64,000 nt of DNA. Origin: Tanypteryx hageni (Eukaryota > Arthropoda > Insecta > Odonata > Petaluridae). The notes beneath the pieces are model-generated. The model made no database searches. It saw nothing but the letters and a program-made list of their open reading frames with translations, and was not told where the DNA came from. Positions within the stretch are counted from its first letter, which is position 1, and each line of letters begins with the position of its first letter. Location: contig CM054117.1 of NCBI GenBank assembly GCA_028673005.1, positions 54,001,370 to 54,065,369 on the forward strand. Direction: 5' to 3'. This document shows, piece after piece, positions 59,565 to 64,000 of the stretch. The translations under genes and the position numbers were made by a program.

Positions 59565-60394
59565 GTGAATCAGAGGGAAAAAAATTTTCTGTCAGAAAGT
59601 GCATACAGCGCTGATGGAATGGGGCCACTTTTTCTCCCCTTCCCTTACTTTAGTGGAGTATCTCTATTTTATTACAGCATTTGGAGATTTTTTTCTTTTA
59701 TCATTGTATGAGTGCCGTGAAGCTCATTCCCAATTATAACCTTAATTGGTGCCTAGATGACTTTGTGTTTCATATTACGCACAGAACCGCCAAGCTGTAG
59801 TCATTTTTTTTCAACTAGTCACACGATTACCTACCGCCAAAGTGGAACCATTGATCTGTGGGAGCGATTTTAAGAAATTTGACCTTAAAGTTTTAAAGTA
59901 TTTTAGTAATTAATTAAATATGATGTATTACTTTATGCGATAATAAATATTTTAATGGACATATACTTGACATCTGGGCGTTTCATGGTGCATTTAAAAT
60001 AGGGGTGTATTCTCACCTTAAATCATACTCCATTCTAAGACGATACCTAATATTTTTTAATGGCATTTTTGTTAAAAACCTCGTCTTCCTTGCAGGTAAA
60101 TACGGTATTGAAATCTAAAGTTCACTATATAGGAATTTTTTATGATTTTTGTATTACATTAAAATCCTTATTTAATGTTTCTGTATGGGAGAAAAGCATT
60201 TTATAAACTAATTCAAGTTAAACAGTGAATGGGGGTTACATACTATTAGAGGAAGTAACTACTAAAATTATTGGCTGAGGCCGAGAGTTCATGGAATTCC
60301 ATAATAAAGATACAATGTGGAATTGTTACAATTAAAAACAAAATTTATATTTAAAAAATCTGACCACCACATGACTTTCTCCATACCTGTAATA

Positions 60395-61001
60395 CAGGTT
60401 TCCCTCTCTTTATGTGGGTTCACTGTATGTGACTTCGCTATTATGCGACAAACTTAATGCTACCAGATTTTCTTTTTATGCATCTTTGTTTTGCCCATAT
60501 GTAGTTACGTGGCCAGTGCAATACAAATGCAAGAAAGTTCTCCACTAGATCACAAGGTGACCATTCGGTCTCTCATTGTCTCTTATGCAATGCAGTAAAA
60601 GAGAAGAGAGTGGAGGGGATTTTGTAGAGTGGAGATGAGACGGAGATTTCATGTGATACTGTTTGAACACACTTGAGAAATTTTGTCTCCTTTCTCGCGG
60701 AACTTGGGTTGGGCCAAGACAACCCTCCAGCACTTTAAACCTCCACTATTATGTCATCCACAAGCCACCGCTTGTGCTCCTCTGCTTCCTTTTATATTTT
60801 ACAGTGTTAATTGTTTTAAGTTTGTATTTAGCACATAAGAAGTCATTATGGTGTGAAAGAAGAGCATCTTGGAAGGGGGTTAGGATGGCTTTTGGAACAT
60901 ATCCATATCTTTTATATGTAAATATGGGTTCTGTTAATGCAAATTTGCTTTATGCGTCACTTTACTGGAACGCATACCCTGCATAAAGAGAGGAAAACCT
61001 G
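60395..61001. mobile_element. Pogo-type MITE with an empty-site copy elsewhere
   Basis: TA at 60393-60394 and 61002-61003. Termini CAGGTTTCCCTCTCTTTATG and, from the right, CAGGTTTTCCTCTCTTTATG. The flanks joined at one TA match the uninterrupted repeat at 11122-11180, which proves the boundaries. No transposase. Confidence 0.85.
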
Positions 61002-61454
61002 TATTTCTAAGAATTCCAAATAGGTTAAATGATAATAAATATTTTAAGGAACTGTACCACATTTGCAAAGTTAAACTTTTTGTTAATTATGAACTTGGAA
61101 GGAATTGGCACAACTGATTTCAAAGAAATTTTGTATGAAATAGGCATGAAACATCAAATAACAAAATCAAAATGTTTAGTATAGACAAGTAGAGAGCCTG
61201 CTGTTGTACTGCGGAAATTTTGAGAAACAATAAAAAATTAAGAAAAAACAGAAAAGAAACATCGAGAGAGAGTGGCAAAATGAGGAAAAATCAAATAAGA
61301 ACAAAGATAATACTGTGAAGACGAACAAAAATGATAAAGGCAGTAACAAAGGATGAGCAAAGAGAAAAAGAAGTCAAATGTTGATAGTGTGTGAAAAACC
61401 TTTTAGTTACAATGCCTTACAATAAATATGTAAATATATTTCCACCGCTCCTTG

Positions 61455-62033
61455 TTTTATCCCTCTCTCCATTCCTCCCATTCTCTCTCCTCTCTATCCC
61501 TTCCATTTCCTCCTCTTTCTTCCTTCCTCTCTCTCTTCCTTCCTCTCTCTCTTCCTTCCTCTCTCTCTTCCTTCCTCTCTCTCTTCCTTCCTCTCTCTCT
61601 TCCTTCCTCTCTCTCTTCCTTCCTCTCTCTCTCTTCCTTCCTCTCTCTCTCTTCCTTCCTCTCTCTCTTCCTTCCTCTCTCTCTTCCTTCCTCTCTCTCT
61701 TCCTTCCTCTCTCTCTCTTCCTTCCTCTCTCTCTCTTCCTTCCTCTCTCTCTCTCTTCCTTCCTCTCTCTCTCTCTTCCTTCCTCTCTCTCTCTTCCTTC
61801 CTCTCTCTCTCTCTCTTCCTTCCTCTCTCTCTCTTCCTTCCTCTCTCTCTTCCTTCCTCTCTCTCCCTTCCTCTCTCTTCCTTCCTCTCTCTCTCTTTCT
61901 TCCTCTCTCTTCCTTCCTCTCTCCTTTCCTCTCTCTTCTTTCCTCTCTCTTCTTTCCTTCCATTCTCTCTGCCTCTCTCTTACTTTCCACATTCTCTCTT
62001 CCCTCTCCCTCCCATTTTCTCTCCCTCTCTCTG
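61455..62033. repeat. Large pyrimidine microsatellite
   Basis: About 580 bp of (TCTC)n TTCCTTCC units on the plus strand. It gives four overlapping open frames of about 180-215 codons on both strands (Ser/Leu/Phe/Pro on one strand, Arg/Glu/Lys/Gly on the other). None is a gene. Confidence 0.95.
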
Positions 62034-63652
62034 TTTAGTTCTGAGTTCCAAAACCTAAAAATTCCAAACTCAAACCTAGGATTTATTCAGATATGACACT
62101 TGCATTTTTTCAATATTATTTTACATCCAACTATCACCCTCTTGTCCACAAAATTCCACAAGCAACATCCAGTTCTCTTTATCTCAAACCCTCAAGCAGC
62201 TGAACAGTGTCAATCAGCCCTCCCACTCACCGGACATCATATTTGAACGACCCCATTTAGTAGGTAGTGATTATTCAAGAATATAGGCATTACTAATTCT
62301 ATGAGAACATGCATTTGTAGAACCGTATTTTATCTTGCAAGCAAAAAAATTCAATTCCAATTTTGAAGTCAGGTATAGAGTGACTCATCCTGAAAAATCA
62401 AGGAAGGAGCCTCGAATGGAAATGCCTTTCTAACAAAAACTATGGTAAATGTTAAATATATGGTGTTTATGTTATGAGTGTGTAAGAGAATCAAAACTCA
62501 GAGGGGAGAGAGAGGACCCATTTGCTGTGTAGCTGTGCCCCCTTACCTAGACTGGCACTTCATAAAAGAACCCCAGTTCCCCTTTGGTCTTTATAATGCC
62601 TAGATCATCCTTTTGATACACTCCAATATTTTCTCACCACAGGTATGTTATGTCAATCTGCTGGGCGACTGGAACATCCAGCAGCTGATTCCAAGACATG
62701 AGCGATCTCTAGACAAACAGAAAAGGCCTACTAACTCAGCATACGTTTAAATGTAGACTAGGCCAATAGCCCCTACACTCAGCATACATTTAAATGTATG
62801 CCAGTCCTTTAAAGGTTAATTAGGCTGGGGGAGTGCACCATACATGCCACACATATAGGTACCACTTACCCATAGTACTTATTTAAACTTAAGTGCAAGA
62901 TGATATTTTAATTTAATGGGATAAATAATAAAAGGAACATACGCTCAACCAGTCCTTTTTTCTGCAACCTTTTTTGCCTCGTACATAATGATTTTAATCA
63001 ATTCAGCAATTCCAAACTTCCTCTGTTCTACAATATATCACTTCCTCCTCTAGTTGTGGCCATTTAAGACCCAACTTATGAAGACTCTTTTTCTGTCAAC
63101 TTCAGTTTTTCCTTATTTTCTCCATTCATGGATCATTTTTTTCTGTGGGAGGTTGACCAAAATGATGTGCTACTACTCAGTTTCTATGCATTTTTGTGTA
63201 TTGAATCTCCTGAGGCTTATAGGTAATGGTGTAGGTATGTCTTTTCATTCTTGTAGCCATTGCAATCTCAATACACACATCGTTATTTATCCTAGATATG
63301 CATAACACTTTTATGACCTCTACACGAATTCTAATGTTCCATGACATTAATTGCGCTATTCATTGGGCTCATTAGGAATTAAAACGTATAAATAACATTA
63401 CAAATGCACCAAAATTGTAATGACTATGAGTGAACATTAGGGTTGCCAACTTTTAGATCTTTATGAACCAAAGATTGAAACTTTGATACTTTAGAAGAAA
63501 CCCAAGAGGAATTAAATATATAATATATGAAAGTAAACATGGCTAAACTTATTGAACATTGGAGTATTATGTAAGACCAAAGCAAAGCTATTTTAACCTT
63601 TAAATGCCGTATTTAAATGTCCCTTAGTAGTGGATGTTTACAAAGGACGATC
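62034..63652. other. Non-coding, part of the P4-ATPase intron
   Basis: No exon of the P4-ATPase and no other gene recognised. A piggyBac-like end (CCTTTAAAGGACTGGC on minus, next to TTAA) lies at about 62791-62810, and another possible one (TTAACCTTTAAATGCC) at about 63595-63610. They face outward from each other and are not an obvious pair. Confidence 0.35.
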
Positions 63653-63796
63653 TTAGAAGGAAAAATTAGTGGAAGAAGAGGAAGAGGGAGAAAAAGAATA
63701 GGAATATTAGATAATATAAAGCATGGATATAATACTTATAGAGGTATAAAAGAGGCTTCTAGGGAGAGAGAGAAATGGAGGCAGCGATTCAGTTAA
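63653..63796 (+). pseudogene. 3' end of a non-LTR retrotransposon RT protein
   Basis: In one frame: LEGKISGRRGRGRKRIGILD, NIKHGYNTYRGIKEA, EREKWRQRFS and a stop. It is followed by 'cctgccttcggacagaagca' and 'tgatgatgaatgatga', the well-known 3' tail of this kind of arthropod element. 5'-truncated. Same protein class as 8835-9075 but a different family. Confidence 0.75.
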
Positions 63797-64000
63797 AACC
63801 TGCCTTCGGACAGAAGCATGATGATGAATGATGAGTAGTGGATCTCACTGCCCTATATAATTTTGACCATTTAAAATTTTCTTGCATTTGATTAGAAAAC
63901 ATCTTGTATTTCTTGAACTATTTGTGATAAAACGTTCAAATAAAAAGCATTATTTAATAAATCGTTTGGGGAATATCGGGATTACATCTTTTATAGTAAA

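Larger units (their letters stand above)
56136..60105 (-). mobile_element. Tigger/pogo-like element with transposase remnant (POGK/jerky type)
   Basis: A 4-kb element flanked by TA (56134-56135, 60106-60107) with inverted termini (CCATATTTACCCGAAAGG at the left, CCGTATTTACCTGCAAGG from the right). Minus-strand transposase: about 59240-58700 gives the CENP-B-type HTH and start of the DDE domain (MDGKPVTRNIIKLKAQELA, FKASNGWCVRMMHRNGFSLR, ILICFDMPSNYTV). 56815-56338 gives the DDE end (GWMSADLMKN, LLVLDVFKGHLT-like reading, VIPGGMTSQIQVL, NWIIAAWKKI), closing with an acidic tail (SLDGMEDDLFEFE). The two halves are separated by the 56815-58713 insertion. Internal stops and frameshifts show it is dead. 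It sits in the intron after exon 11 of the P4-ATPase. Confidence 0.8.

Noticed and set aside
61391..62096. Long open frames (about 180-215 codons) on both strands
   Set aside because: They are the reading of one pyrimidine/purine microsatellite and have no complexity; no start context or domain.
55754..64000. Exon 12 and later exons of the flippase
   Set aside because: I looked for the AKLSxxDR, VEDQLQADV and MLTGDK blocks in the three plus frames and saw none; they are taken to lie beyond the window.
1..64000. CRISPR array, bacterial operon or phage content
   Set aside because: Introns, TE classes and codon context are all eukaryotic; no regular repeat-spacer array seen.

Overview
The window is AT-rich eukaryotic DNA with GT-AG introns, one intron of almost 15 kb, sparse genes and very many transposon remnants. 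Penelope-like, pogo/Tigger, hAT, P/THAP, non-LTR, LTR and tRNA-derived SINE sequences are all present. The gene content and repeat types suggest an arthropod, most likely an insect with a large genome. I cannot name a species.

Three protein-coding genes can be rebuilt exon by exon. (1) On the minus strand (2257-19393), a 140-aa TMEM234 homologue in five exons; its last intron spans 14.9 kb and is full of transposons. (2) On the plus strand (20725-35392), divergent from the first and 1.3 kb away, a complete 299-aa HAD phosphatase of the phosphoglycolate/4-nitrophenylphosphatase (PGP/PDXP) family in six exons. (3) On the plus strand (44743-55753, continuing past the right edge), the first eleven exons of a class-2 P4-ATPase (ATP9A/ATP9B/Neo1 type) through its actuator domain, phosphorylation motif and most of its nucleotide-binding domain. 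None of the remaining exons was found up to 64000.

Layout: 1-2250, non-coding with one hAT-type MITE. 2257-19393, TMEM234, whose last intron holds a nested hAT/hairpin/hAT structure, a head-to-head Penelope-like pair and a Tigger MITE; non-LTR pieces lie on both sides of its exon 4. 19394-20724, shared promoter interval. 20725-35392, phosphatase gene with MITEs, SINEs, simple repeats, a 1-kb fold-back and an integrase-like remnant in its introns. 35393-44742, intergenic, with a hammerhead-type palindrome, a P-element-like transposase remnant, a solo LTR with a perfect 5-bp target duplication and a CpG-rich inverted-repeat element. 44743-55753, the P4-ATPase. 55754-64000, its next intron, with a 4-kb Tigger-like element that itself carries a THAP-domain element, then more MITEs and a large pyrimidine microsatellite.

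The most interesting signals are these: three candidate alternative first exons of the P4-ATPase, each ending in the same splice phase and each carrying an acidic dileucine-type motif; two families of hammerhead-ribozyme-like motifs scattered over five places; and several insertions whose boundaries are fixed by target-site duplications or by an empty-site copy elsewhere in the window. The three genes do not form an obvious pathway; apart from the shared interval of the first two, nothing links them.
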